DNA from: Aquimarina sp. MMG016
GTDB lineage: Bacteria > Bacteroidota > Bacteroidia > Flavobacteriales > Flavobacteriaceae
NCBI RefSeq assembly: GCF_018100805.1
Contig: NZ_JAGJEA010000003.1
Coordinates: forward strand, 62,001-126,000
Direction of reading: 5' to 3'
Length of the DNA stretch: 64,000 bases
Position 1 is the stretch's first letter. Each line of letters begins with the position of its first letter. Under the pieces are notes generated by a model, which made no database searches, was not told the origin of the DNA, and saw only the letters and a program-made list of their open reading frames with translations. Positions 42,685-51,029 of the stretch are shown here, piece by piece. A program made the translations under genes and the position numbers.

Positions 42685-42692
42685 CAAATTTA
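42685..42692 (-). promoter_or_regulatory. -7 element TAAATTTG of leuS
   Basis: A perfect TAnnTTTG on the minus strand 19 bases before the leuS ATG. Confidence 0.55.
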
Positions 42693-42726
42693 CGATTTTA
42701 TGTTACACCCTCAAGGTTTTTTGATC

Positions 42727-42759
42727 AGACCTGCAAGGTTTTGAAAACCTTGCAGGTCT
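42727..42759. repeat. Perfect 16-bp inverted repeat (ACCTGCAAGGTTTT type)
   Basis: Arms AGACCTGCAAGGTTTT and its exact complement with a single-base loop, upstream of the leuS promoter. This palindrome resembles a dispersed element common in Bacteroidota intergenic regions. The rest of 42760-42868 holds further short inverted pairs (GGAGGT/ACCTCC, ATTCC/GGAAT) and no gene. Confidence 0.8.
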
Positions 42760-42868
42760 ATTCCAGAACTTTGGCCCCTATCGGTTGAGGGAAAGTAGAA
42801 ATAAAACTGTCATTGGAGGTAGACAAATAACACCTCCCGGCCTTCGGTTACATTCCACCAGGAAGGAA

Positions 42869-43795
42869 TCATTTTTTTCTGGCTTTAGCTTCCATAGGTT
42901 GGAGGCAGGCATAGATAAAAGCGTTAGTAGGAGTTGAAATATTTAAGTTTTTTCCTTCTTTGACAATAAAACCATTAAAATTATCTAACTCTGATGGTCT
43001 GTGTTCCATTATATCTCTTTGGGTAGAAGCAGTGGAATCATAAGGTTGCTTGCCGATAAAAAACATAATTTTATCTACAATATCATCGGGTAATGCAACT
43101 CCTTTGGCAATTCCAATTTCATAAATTTCGGTTGCGGTTTGTCTCAGTGTTTTGTTTAATTCAGGATGTCCAAACATTTCGCCAATCGTTGCTCTGGTCA
43201 AAGCTCCTAAACCACTCACCGTAGCAATAAACATAAACTTGCTCCAGATATCCACTAGAATATCATCTGAAATTCTGTTATTAAATCCTGTTTTGTCAAA
43301 TACTTCTTTAACCTTTTGCAATCTTTCGGTTTTGGTTTTATCTAATTCTCCAAAAACAACTTCCGGAGGAAACCCGAAATGTGAAATGACTCCAGGAGCT
43401 TCAATTTTACTATAGATTCTACACAATCCCCCAACCACATGTTTCGAATCTAATACCGAAAGTAATTTTTCTGCATTATCGGCTCCGTTTTGAAGCGGAA
43501 TTACTATCGTATCTTCTTTTAAAATGGATCGAATCATTTTTGCAGCTTCCACAACTTGCCAGGATTTCGTGCAAATCAAAATCAAATCAGCTTGCTCAAC
43601 CTCATCAATAGTGTCTGTAACCATAAATGGCGTTGTAATAAAATCTCCATTGATGCTTTTGACCTGCAGTCCATTCTTTTGGATAGCCTCCAGGTGTTTC
43701 CCTCTGGCGATCATCGTTACTTTTTGACCTGAATCTGCAATTTTCCCTCCAAAATACCCTCCAACTCCTCCGATACCAACAATGACTGTATGCAT
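42869..43795 (-). CDS. panE: 2-Dehydropantoate 2-reductase family protein
   Basis: A 308-residue NADPH-binding reductase (ApbA/PanE family) that makes pantoate for coenzyme A. It has the N-terminal motif VGIGGVGGYFGGKIA, the segment VIPLQNGADNAEKL that contains the conserved Asn, and the ILVDIWSKFMFIATVSG motif with the catalytic Lys, plus the C-terminal substrate domain with SSTQRDIMEHRPSELDNFNG-like DSTASTQRDIM. Paralogs act on other substrates, so panE is the most probable rather than the only reading. Confidence 0.88.
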   Translation of the reverse strand: MHTVIVGIGGVGGYFGGKIADSGQKVTMIARGKHLEAIQKNGLQVKSINGDFITTPFMVTDTIDEVEQADLILICTKSWQVVEAAKMIRSILKEDTIVIPLQNGADNAEKLLSVLDSKHVVGGLCRIYSKIEAPGVISHFGFPPEVVFGELDKTKTERLQKVKEVFDKTGFNNRISDDILVDIWSKFMFIATVSGLGALTRATIGEMFGHPELNKTLRQTATEIYEIGIAKGVALPDDIVDKIMFFIGKQPYDSTASTQRDIMEHRPSELDNFNGFIVKEGKNLNISTPTNAFIYACLQPMEAKARKK

Positions 43796-43810
43796 ACTTA
43801 TATAGATTAT

Positions 43811-43845
43811 TAGATTTTAGACCGCTTCGCTTTTAGGTTTTAGAC
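43811..43845. repeat. Short dispersed repeat with AGACCGCTTCGCTTTTAG core
   Basis: TTTTAGAC occurs twice around ACCGCTTCGCTTTTAG. I recognise this core as recurring between flavobacterial genes. It lies in the divergent gap 43796-44010, which otherwise holds only an ftsX -7-like TATTTTTA. Confidence 0.45.
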
Positions 43846-44010
43846 AATTCAAAAACTCTTTTTATGGAACCTTATCTTTATCGTGATTTCAAAAATTTTA
43901 ATTCTTATTATACGTTACTCATATATCAAAGTTAATTAAAACATCATAATCCTGAGATCCTGTTTTGCAACAAGATTAATTTATTATTTTTACCAGCAAA
44001 TTGATTATTT

Positions 44011-44889
44011 ATGAGCTCATCTTTTGAAAAGTATCAAAAACGACGACTAATTTCTTCATATTTTTCCGTAGTCATTAGTATTTCTCTAGTACTTTTTTTA
44101 TTGGGTTTATTAGGTCTTTTAGTATTAAACACTAAAAAGGTTGCAGATCATTTTAAAGAGAAGATTGCGCTTACGATTTATCTCAAAGACACTGCAAAAC
44201 AAGTAGAAATCAAACAGCTGGAGAAAAGCCTAGCTCTTGCAGAATATACCAAATCAACAACATTCATTTCTAAAGATGAAGCTGCCGAAGAACACAGTAA
44301 AGACATTGGTGAAAATTTTATGGATTTTCTAGGGTACAACCCACTTCAGAATTCGATTGATGTATACCTGAAAGCTGATTTTGTGGACCAGGCAAAGATT
44401 GAAGAAATTAATGCTTCCCTTATTAAAAAGAATTTTGTGGATGAAGTGATCTACGATCAACCCTTGATTTCACTTCTTAATGACAATATTAAACGTATTA
44501 GTTTTTGGGTATTATTGATTAGTGGGCTTTTTACTTTTATTGCTGTCCTATTAATCAACAGTTCTATCCGTCTATCTGTATATTCTAAACGATTTATCAT
44601 TAAAACCATGCAGATGGTTGGTGCTACCAAAGCTTTTATCAGAAAACCTTTTGTTTGGAAAAGTGTTCGTCTAGGAATGATAGGTGCTGCCGTGGCTTTG
44701 ATTGGCGTTGCTGTTGTGTTATATTACCTTAACAAAACATTTCCTGAATTGGCTCTACTAGATGATGAAATCTTATTGGTCATTTTATTCTTAGGGGTTT
44801 TTGGAATTGGTGTATTAATTACATGGGTTAGTACTTTCTTTGCTACACAGCGTTTCCTTAATCTCAGGACAGACGAATTATATTACTAA
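44011..44889 (+). CDS. ftsX: Cell-division protein FtsX
   Basis: A 292-residue membrane protein of the FtsX family, the permease-like partner of the ATPase FtsE that controls peptidoglycan hydrolases at the division site. It has a first helix (about 17-42), an external domain (about 43-165) and three C-terminal helices with the RISFWVLLISGLFTFIAVLLINSSIRLSVYSKR and MQMVGATKAFIRKPF motifs. ftsE is not adjacent, which is usual in Bacteroidota. It opens an envelope gene run that reaches truB. Confidence 0.93.
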   Translation: MSSSFEKYQKRRLISSYFSVVISISLVLFLLGLLGLLVLNTKKVADHFKEKIALTIYLKDTAKQVEIKQLEKSLALAEYTKSTTFISKDEAAEEHSKDIGENFMDFLGYNPLQNSIDVYLKADFVDQAKIEEINASLIKKNFVDEVIYDQPLISLLNDNIKRISFWVLLISGLFTFIAVLLINSSIRLSVYSKRFIIKTMQMVGATKAFIRKPFVWKSVRLGMIGAAVALIGVAVVLYYLNKTFPELALLDDEILLVILFLGVFGIGVLITWVSTFFATQRFLNLRTDELYY

Positions 44890-44900
44890 GTCAAAAACTT

Positions 44901-45728
44901 ATGGAACCTATACACTGGGATATTGACCCTGAGATTTTTACTTTGTTTGGAACTTTTCCTATAAAATACTATGGATTATTCTTTGTTATAGGGTTATTAC
45001 TGGCTTATGAAGTTGTAAAACGAATCTATACATCTGAAAATATCCCTGTAGAAAACCTGGAAAAACTTTCGACTTATCTTTTTATAGGAACTCTTATTGG
45101 GGCTAGAGTTGGGCATTGTCTTTTTTATGATTTTGCATATTTCTCTAAACATCCTCTAGAGATTTTATTACCGTTTCAAATCACAGACGGCAACTGGCGT
45201 TTTACCGGATTTGCAGGACTAGCTAGTCATGGTGCTGCAATAGGAATTCTAACCACTATTTTTCTATATATCAGAAAAACTAAGACCCCTTTTCTTTGGC
45301 TGATGGATAGAGTAAGTATCGGCATACCGGTAGCATGTGCTTTTATCCGTTTAGGTAATTTTATGAATTCTGAAATCTATGGAAAACCAACCGAAGGAAA
45401 TTTTGGGGTTATTTTCGTAAGAGATGATATGATACCCAGACATCCCACACAGCTATACGAAGCATTTTCTTTTTTAGTGGTTTTTGGATTATTATCGTAT
45501 CTCTATAAAAAGAAACTCTTTGTTCGTCAAAATGGTTTTATCTTTGGAGTATTCTTAATATTGATGTTCACAGCTAGATTTATAATTGAGTTTTCTAAAG
45601 AAAATCAAGTCGCATTTGAAAACAGTATGATACTTAATATGGGACAAATACTTAGCATACCATTTATTCTTATGGGAACCATCTTATTAATTATCAGTAA
45701 CAAAAAAGCTAAACTAGCAACCTTATAA
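44901..45728 (+). CDS. lgt: Prolipoprotein diacylglyceryl transferase
   Basis: A 275-residue membrane enzyme that adds diacylglycerol to the lipobox Cys of prolipoproteins, the first step of lipoprotein maturation. It has the N-terminal FPIKYYGLFFVIG, the catalytic-region GARVGHCLFYD, the HGAAIG segment and the Lgt signature FIRLGNFMNSEIYGKPTEG, followed by PRHPTQLYEA. About seven helices are present. Several lipoprotein substrates are encoded nearby (13900, 28635, 56403). Confidence 0.95.
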   Translation: MEPIHWDIDPEIFTLFGTFPIKYYGLFFVIGLLLAYEVVKRIYTSENIPVENLEKLSTYLFIGTLIGARVGHCLFYDFAYFSKHPLEILLPFQITDGNWRFTGFAGLASHGAAIGILTTIFLYIRKTKTPFLWLMDRVSIGIPVACAFIRLGNFMNSEIYGKPTEGNFGVIFVRDDMIPRHPTQLYEAFSFLVVFGLLSYLYKKKLFVRQNGFIFGVFLILMFTARFIIEFSKENQVAFENSMILNMGQILSIPFILMGTILLIISNKKAKLATL

Positions 45729-45730
45729 GT

Positions 45731-46138
45731 ATGGGTAAGATTGGTAAAATATGGTTTTTGATTGTTTTTGTTCTTTTTCTGGCATTTATGGCAGTTGCAA
45801 TTCAGACATTCAGACCTGTTCGAAATGTAGAACCTGACGATGTAATGGAAATCAGTGGCAGAGTAATTAATATCCAGGAAGGATCTGGTTTTGATATTGT
45901 AATCACATTAGAGAATGATGATCATTACTATTATATCAATCGGGGTTTACAACTTAGCTTAACTATAGAGCAATTAAAAACAGATATTCTGAATAAAACT
46001 GTTACTTTGTATCCTATTAAAAGATGGACTATATTTACCCCCGATGGCAATATGGGCCATGTTTCTAAGTTAATAATTGATGATAGCGTCATTTTTAATG
46101 AAATTATAAACGATACTCATGAGCAAACCACAAAATAA
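45731..46138 (+). CDS. Membrane-anchored protein of unknown function between lgt and DUF3098
   Basis: A 135-residue protein with one N-terminal helix (about 7-25, IWFLIVFVLFLAFMAVA) and an external domain of beta strands (MEISGRVINIQEGSGFDIVITLENDDHYYYI). I do not recognise the family. It starts two bases after lgt and overlaps the DUF3098 gene by 20 bases, so it is co-transcribed with both. The beta-rich domain with a hydrophilic face suggests a small extracytoplasmic binding fold. Confidence 0.65.
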   Translation: MGKIGKIWFLIVFVLFLAFMAVAIQTFRPVRNVEPDDVMEISGRVINIQEGSGFDIVITLENDDHYYYINRGLQLSLTIEQLKTDILNKTVTLYPIKRWTIFTPDGNMGHVSKLIIDDSVIFNEIINDTHEQTTK

Positions 46139-46385
46139 CAATACACCTCATAAACCAGATTTTGTTTTTGGAAAAAAGAATTACATAGTAATGGCAATTG
46201 GTATTGCAGTGATTGCTTTAGGGTTTATTCTTATGGCCGGCGGAGGAAGTGATGATCCTAATGTATTTAATCCGGATATCTACAATTTTAGAAGGATTCG
46301 ATTGGCTCCAATGGTTGTGTTGATTGGTTTTGGCATCGAAGTATATGCTATTTTACTTAATCCGGATAATAAGAAAGATCAGTAA
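46119..46385 (+). CDS. DUF3098 small membrane protein
   Basis: An 88-residue protein with two membrane helices (about 22-42 and 63-80) and the DUF3098 core FVFGKKNYIVMAIGIAVIALGFILMAGGGSDDPNVFNPDIYNFRRI. DUF3098 genes typically lie between ftsX and uppP in Bacteroidota, as here with two genes inserted. No function is known; a role with FtsX in cell division is suggested only by that neighbourhood. Confidence 0.85.
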   Translation: MSKPQNNNTPHKPDFVFGKKNYIVMAIGIAVIALGFILMAGGGSDDPNVFNPDIYNFRRIRLAPMVVLIGFGIEVYAILLNPDNKKDQ

Positions 46386-46411
46386 TTAAACATTTTATCT
46401 TACGGTAATTA

Positions 46412-46419
46412 TATATTTG
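46412..46419 (+). promoter_or_regulatory. -7 element TATATTTG of uppP
   Basis: A perfect TAnnTTTG 26 bases before the uppP ATG. Confidence 0.5.
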
Positions 46420-46444
46420 CATCGAATTTTAAAAACCATTCTAC

Positions 46445-47239
46445 ATGGAAATTATTGATGCAATCATTCTAGGAGTTATTCAAGGTCTTACCGAATTCTT
46501 ACCTGTTTCTTCCAGCGGACATTTGGAACTTGGTAAAGCTATACTTGGTGATGAAAGTGTCCCAGAAGAGTCTTTGCTTTTTACCGTAGTTTTACATTTT
46601 GCCACAGCATTAAGTACTATTGTTGTTTTTAGAAAAGATATTTTCAGAATTATTAAAGGACTCTTTAAATTCAAAAAAAATGAAGAGACTCTATTTTCTC
46701 TAAAGATTATAATTTCTATGATTCCTGCTGTACTGGTTGGTTTATTTTTTGAAGAACAACTAGAGCAACTTTTTGGTGGTAATGTAATGTTTGTAGGTTT
46801 TATGCTACTTATTACTGCTGCACTTTTATGGTTTGCCGATAAAGCTAAAGGTACTCTAAAACCGGTGAGTAGTTCCAACGCGTTTGTAATTGGTATTGCC
46901 CAGGCTATAGCCATGTTACCGGGAATTTCTCGAAGTGGAGCGACTATTTCCACTTCTGTATTATTAGGCAATGACAAAACTAAAGCCGCTCGATTTTCAT
47001 TCTTGATGGTTATTCCGTTGATTTTCGGTAAAATAGCTAAGGACTTATTAAGTGGTGAGCTTAGTTTTTCTTCAGAAAACAGTGTTGCTATTGGTATTGG
47101 TTTTATTGCGGCATTTATTTCAGGTCTTTTTGCTTGTACGTGGATGATTTCCTTAGTTAAAAAGAGCAAATTAACTTATTTTGCCGTATATTGTATACTT
47201 GTTGGCTTATTAGCCATCATTTTTGGTTTTACTAAATAG
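46445..47239 (+). CDS. uppP: Undecaprenyl-diphosphatase (UppP/BacA)
   Basis: A 264-residue membrane phosphatase that recycles undecaprenyl diphosphate for cell-wall synthesis and gives bacitracin tolerance. It has the two active-site motifs IQGLTEFLPVSSSGHLEL (about 14-31) and MLPGISRSGATIST (about 157-170), which carry the catalytic Glu, Ser, His and Arg residues. Length and eight-helix pattern fit. Ten bases separate it from truB. Confidence 0.95.
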   Translation: MEIIDAIILGVIQGLTEFLPVSSSGHLELGKAILGDESVPEESLLFTVVLHFATALSTIVVFRKDIFRIIKGLFKFKKNEETLFSLKIIISMIPAVLVGLFFEEQLEQLFGGNVMFVGFMLLITAALLWFADKAKGTLKPVSSSNAFVIGIAQAIAMLPGISRSGATISTSVLLGNDKTKAARFSFLMVIPLIFGKIAKDLLSGELSFSSENSVAIGIGFIAAFISGLFACTWMISLVKKSKLTYFAVYCILVGLLAIIFGFTK

Positions 47240-47249
47240 CCCCGCAAAA

Positions 47250-47957
47250 ATGTTAACCGAACAAGACTATAAAGACGGTCAAATTATTTTGATCGACAAA
47301 CCACTGCAATGGACTTCTTTCCAGGTTGTAAACAAACTTCGTTGGCTCATTCGTAAAACTTTTAGGATTAAAAAAATCAAAGTTGGGCATGCCGGAACTT
47401 TAGATCCTTTAGCATCCGGTTTATTAGTAATCTGTACAGGTAAATATACCAAACGCATTCAGGAGTTTCAAGGGCTAGAAAAAGAATATACAGGAACAAT
47501 CACATTAGGTGGAACAACACCTTCTTATGACTTAGAGACAGAAATTAACCAAACATTTTCGATAGATCATATTTCCGAATCAACCATAAAAGAAGCTACA
47601 ACTCAGTTTATTGGAGAAATCGATCAATATCCGCCTGTTTTTTCTGCTTTAAAAAAAGACGGCAAACGATTATATGAGTATGCCCGAGAAGGTTCTGAAG
47701 TAAAAGTCGAATCTCGGAAAATACGAATTGATGAATTCGAAATCACAAGAATAGAGCTTCCTGAAGTAGATTTCAGAGTAACATGTAGTAAAGGAACTTA
47801 TATCCGATCGTTAGCACACGATTTTGGAAAAGCATTGAATAGCGGAGCTCATTTAAGTGCTCTAAGAAGAACTAAAATAGGAGACTTCTCAGTTGAAGAT
47901 GCAATTACCGTGGAAGATTTTGAAAATCAGTTGCCGACAAAAATCGAAGCGGTATAA
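47250..47957 (+). CDS. truB: tRNA pseudouridine-55 synthase TruB
   Basis: A 235-residue enzyme that makes pseudouridine 55 in the T-psi-C loop of tRNA. The ATG at 47250 is chosen: it follows the uppP stop by ten bases and gives the standard N terminus (MLTEQDYKDGQIILIDKP), whereas the frame is open from 47223 within uppP. The catalytic Asp is in VGHAGTLDPLASGLLVICTG, and the ligand motifs YEYAREG and RVTCSKGTYIRSLAHDFG are present. It has no PUA-type C-terminal domain, as is common in Bacteroidota. Confidence 0.94.
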   Translation: MLTEQDYKDGQIILIDKPLQWTSFQVVNKLRWLIRKTFRIKKIKVGHAGTLDPLASGLLVICTGKYTKRIQEFQGLEKEYTGTITLGGTTPSYDLETEINQTFSIDHISESTIKEATTQFIGEIDQYPPVFSALKKDGKRLYEYAREGSEVKVESRKIRIDEFEITRIELPEVDFRVTCSKGTYIRSLAHDFGKALNSGAHLSALRRTKIGDFSVEDAITVEDFENQLPTKIEAV

Positions 47958-47990
47958 AATATTACATAACAAAACTAGTTATAGATACCT

Positions 47991-48662
47991 ATGGAATTTA
48001 TAGAAAAACATAAAGCTCTGATTATCACATCGATGTTGATGGGGATTTTTGTATTAAGTCTCTATAATATTAATATGATGGCTAAGCAAAAGGAGCAATC
48101 TGAAATACTAATGGAGATTCCTGAGGAATTGCTTGAAGAACTTACAAAAGAGGAAGAAGAACCACAGCCTCAAGAAGATCGAGAGTTAATTGCATCCAAA
48201 AGAACCCATAATGCTTATAATGAAGATTTTGAAGATCACGATGAGATTGAAGAACGTATTAAGTCCTTAACTGAAGCAGAAGAGGAAGAGCAAACAGACG
48301 AGACACCTGAAGAAGAACAACCTGCAATAGAAGAAGCTAAAGAAGAAAAGCCAAAACCAGAACCTGAGGAAACTAATAGTAAATACAGTTCTTCTAGCTG
48401 GAGTCTAAAAGGGCGAGAGTTAATGGGTAAAATACCTAACCCTGTTTATACGTGTAATGGTAGTGGAAAAGTAGTAGTAAAAATAAAGGTGAATCAAAAT
48501 GGCTATGTCATCAACACAAAGATTGACAAAAGAAATTCTACGACCCGAAATGAATGCCTATTTGATAATGCTATGAAATACGCGAGACAAGCCTTGTTTT
48601 CGCGATCCTCTATTGAAGAGCAACAAGGGCTAGTGACTTACTACTTTAACTATAGTAACTAA
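47991..48662 (+). CDS. TonB-like energy-transducing protein
   Basis: A 223-residue protein with one N-terminal helix (about 10-30), a long acidic linker rich in Glu and Pro (about 45-125, for example EEEEPQPQED) and a C-terminal TonB-like domain (about 140-222: NPVYTCNGSGKVVVKIKVNQNGYVINTKI). It resembles TonB in topology, but the linker is mostly acidic rather than Pro-Lys rich, and no exbB/exbD is near. It may serve a TonB-dependent receptor or a gliding/secretion machine. Confidence 0.7.
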   Translation: MEFIEKHKALIITSMLMGIFVLSLYNINMMAKQKEQSEILMEIPEELLEELTKEEEEPQPQEDRELIASKRTHNAYNEDFEDHDEIEERIKSLTEAEEEEQTDETPEEEQPAIEEAKEEKPKPEPEETNSKYSSSSWSLKGRELMGKIPNPVYTCNGSGKVVVKIKVNQNGYVINTKIDKRNSTTRNECLFDNAMKYARQALFSRSSIEEQQGLVTYYFNYSN

Positions 48663-49270
48663 AGGATATTTGATAAATCCTCTGCAATATTTACACCTTT
48701 GTTTTTATTGTACCAGATTTGTAAATCTTCTTTAAATTCAGGATCCAAACTACCATGCTGTGCCTTATACTCATTTACCATTTGTGTAGCAGTAGATGGT
48801 CGAGGTCCCCAAGTATTTAAAACTTCTTTGGTTTCCTTATCTATCGCAACTAGTTTAGGTATGGATTTTCCTCCATTCGTTAAAAAGTTATTCATCAATT
48901 CATCGTGATCATCCCGTAAAACAATTTTTAAATCAATCCCTTCATTTAATTCGGCCAATTTATTCATAACTGGTATAGAATGGGCAGCATCACCACACCA
49001 GCCTTCTGTCAATACGAGCCAAGTTACATTGGTTTCTGTATTTGCGAATTTTTCAGCAACAGCTCCATTAACTTTTAAGGTTTTATCCAATCTTTTCATT
49101 CTTCGATCATTAAGCATACTATAATTTGTTAGTGCTTCTGATTGCTCATGACCTGTAGACTTATCTTCAGTTAATAAATCATTTACTAAACTTCTATACT
49201 CCTGATATGTATAAGAATCTGAGATTCCTTGTGTTATTAATTCTTTTATAGTCATCGTTTTCGTTTCCAT
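48659..49270 (-). CDS. Thioredoxin-family protein
   Basis: A 203-residue thioredoxin-fold protein without a signal peptide. The active-site region reads LTEGWCGDAAHSIPVMNKLAE, where the usual WCGPC is WCGDA, so only the first Cys of the redox pair is kept. The cis-Pro motif is present as GKSIPKLVAID. Bacteroidota proteins of this kind are common; with one Cys it could act as a monothiol redox or a structural protein. It converges on the TonB-like gene with four shared bases. Confidence 0.8.
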   Translation of the reverse strand: METKTMTIKELITQGISDSYTYQEYRSLVNDLLTEDKSTGHEQSEALTNYSMLNDRRMKRLDKTLKVNGAVAEKFANTETNVTWLVLTEGWCGDAAHSIPVMNKLAELNEGIDLKIVLRDDHDELMNNFLTNGGKSIPKLVAIDKETKEVLNTWGPRPSTATQMVNEYKAQHGSLDPEFKEDLQIWYNKNKGVNIAEDLSNIL

Positions 49271-49373
49271 AGTCTATTCATAAATGTTATGATATATGAC
49301 GTTTATAATTTCTAAAACTTACAAAGTATATTTTATGACGAAAGTAATATATTTATATCTCAAATCTAACTTT

Positions 49374-49937
49374 ATGCAAAAACACAAATGTGGCTGGTGT
49401 ATCGGAGACCCTTTATATGAAGCCTACCATGATAATGAGTGGGGAACTCCTTTGCACGATGAACAACTTTTATTTGAATTTCTGGTATTAGAGACGTTTC
49501 AGGCTGGATTGAGCTGGATTACCATCCTTCGAAAACGTGATAATTTTAGAATTGCTTTTGATAATTTTGATTATAAGCGTATTGCTAATTATTCTGAAGC
49601 TAAAAAACAAGAGTTACTTCAAAATGCTGGAATCATCCGTAATAAGCTAAAAGTAAATTCTGCAATCACTAATGCTCAGCTTTTTATGAAAATTCAGGAG
49701 GAGTTTGGCAGTTTTGATACCTATATTTGGAGTTTTGTAGATGGTAAACCCATTAAAAATAGCTGGAAGCATCATAAAGATTGCCCTGCCAACACTGAAA
49801 TTTCTGATAAGATCAGTAAAGATCTAAAAAAACGTGGCTTTAAGTTTGTAGGTTCAACCGTGATATATGCTTTTATGCAAGCCATTGGGATGGTTAATGA
49901 TCATACTGTAGAATGTTTTAGATACAATCAAGTTTAA
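49374..49937 (+). CDS. tag: DNA-3-methyladenine glycosylase I
   Basis: A 187-residue base-excision repair enzyme that removes 3-methyladenine. The ATG at 49374 is preferred over open-frame starts at 49296 and 49335, as it gives the standard start MQKHKCGWC. The Tag zinc Cys (KCGWC, DHTVECF region) and His are present, as is the active-site segment FLVLETFQAGLSWITILRKR and the helix-hairpin-helix-like GFKFVGSTVIYAFMQAIG. It lies two bases before an ACT-domain gene. Confidence 0.93.
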   Translation: MQKHKCGWCIGDPLYEAYHDNEWGTPLHDEQLLFEFLVLETFQAGLSWITILRKRDNFRIAFDNFDYKRIANYSEAKKQELLQNAGIIRNKLKVNSAITNAQLFMKIQEEFGSFDTYIWSFVDGKPIKNSWKHHKDCPANTEISDKISKDLKKRGFKFVGSTVIYAFMQAIGMVNDHTVECFRYNQV

Positions 49938-49939
49938 AA

Positions 49940-50344
49940 ATGGCCGGAGAAACCAATTTAACAGAGCTAATTACAAGCATGTCTCCTGAATTGCAGGCCG
50001 GTGAATATGTATTTTCTACCGTGACAAATACAGATTCCATTCCCAGAGATCAGATCATTGGTGAGTTTAAAGAAAAAGAGGGAGTAACAATTATTCTAGA
50101 ACGTCAAAAAGCTGATCAATTCAACTTGCCATATCAATATATAGCATCCTGGATTACTCTTAAGATTCACTCTTCACTAGATGCTGTTGGCCTAACGGCT
50201 ATATTTTCTGCAGAATTAGCCAAACATAATATTAGTTGTAATGTGATTGCCGGTTATTATCACGATCATATTTTTGTACATATAAAAGATGAAAAAAAAG
50301 CAATGAAAGTACTTAAGAAGTTATCCAAAGACTATAAAGGATAA
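49940..50344 (+). CDS. ACT-domain protein
   Basis: A 134-residue protein of two ACT-like halves: MSPELQAGEYVFSTV and the second, SSLDAVGLTAIFSAELAKHNISCNVIAGYYHDHIFVHI, which has the ACT beta-alpha-beta fold with a ligand-binding loop. Proteins like this bind amino acids or act as regulators; no enzyme domain is fused. It follows tag by two bases in the same operon, but the connection is unclear. Confidence 0.8.
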   Translation: MAGETNLTELITSMSPELQAGEYVFSTVTNTDSIPRDQIIGEFKEKEGVTIILERQKADQFNLPYQYIASWITLKIHSSLDAVGLTAIFSAELAKHNISCNVIAGYYHDHIFVHIKDEKKAMKVLKKLSKDYKG

Positions 50345-50357
50345 AAACAATCTGCAT

Positions 50358-51011
50358 TTATATTTTTACCCCAAAAGATAAATCCCCAGCATCTCCTAGA
50401 CCGGGGACGATATAACTTTTATCATTTAACCCCTCATCAACAGCTGCAATCCATAAGTGCGTATTCTCTGGGAAAGTCTTACTAGCATACGCCACTCCTG
50501 CCTCTGATCCTATTACCGAAACGATATGAATTTGTTCAGGAGTTCCGTGCCCTTTCATAGCTTCAAAAGTGTTTTCCAGAGTTTTTCCGGTAGCAAGCAT
50601 TGGATCTGCTAATATCAAAGTTTTATTCTCTAATGAGGGTGAAGCTAAATAATTTACCACAACCTCAAAATCATCATTACCATTATGGTGATCTCTATAT
50701 GCTGAAATAAAAGCATTCTCTGCTTTATCAAAATAATTCAGCAAGCCATTATGTAATGGTAATCCTGCTCGTAAAATTGAACATAAAACAAGACTATTTA
50801 TTGGCACTGATACCTGTTTAGTTCCTAGAGGGGTTTGTACAATTCTATTTTCAAAATTTAAGGTTTTACTCAGTTCATACCCTAGCACTTCTCCTATACG
50901 TTCGATATTTTTTCTAAAACGCATAGCATCCTTTTGTACCTCTACATCTCTAAGTTCTGCTATAAATTGATTTAAAACCGAATTCTCTAACCCTAAATTA
51001 TGAACAATCAT
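50358..51011 (-). CDS. upp: Uracil phosphoribosyltransferase
   Basis: A 217-residue salvage enzyme that makes UMP from uracil and PRPP. It has the PRPP-binding motif LADPMLATGKTLENTFE, the uracil-binding C-terminal segment YIVPGLGDAGDLSFG, and the LRAGLPLHNGLLNYF segment of the active site. Length is normal. It converges on the ACT gene, with 13 bases between. Confidence 0.95.
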   Translation of the reverse strand: MIVHNLGLENSVLNQFIAELRDVEVQKDAMRFRKNIERIGEVLGYELSKTLNFENRIVQTPLGTKQVSVPINSLVLCSILRAGLPLHNGLLNYFDKAENAFISAYRDHHNGNDDFEVVVNYLASPSLENKTLILADPMLATGKTLENTFEAMKGHGTPEQIHIVSVIGSEAGVAYASKTFPENTHLWIAAVDEGLNDKSYIVPGLGDAGDLSFGVKI

Positions 51012-51029
51012 AGCTGAATTTTAATAATA

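Noticed and set aside
42667..42868. T-box or leader peptide before leuS
   Set aside because: The -7 element at 42685 leaves a leader of only about 12 bases, too short for either; the palindrome is upstream of it.
46480..47169. 229-codon open frame on the minus strand
   Set aside because: It is fully antisense to uppP, whose motifs and length are certain, and it has no recognisable domain.
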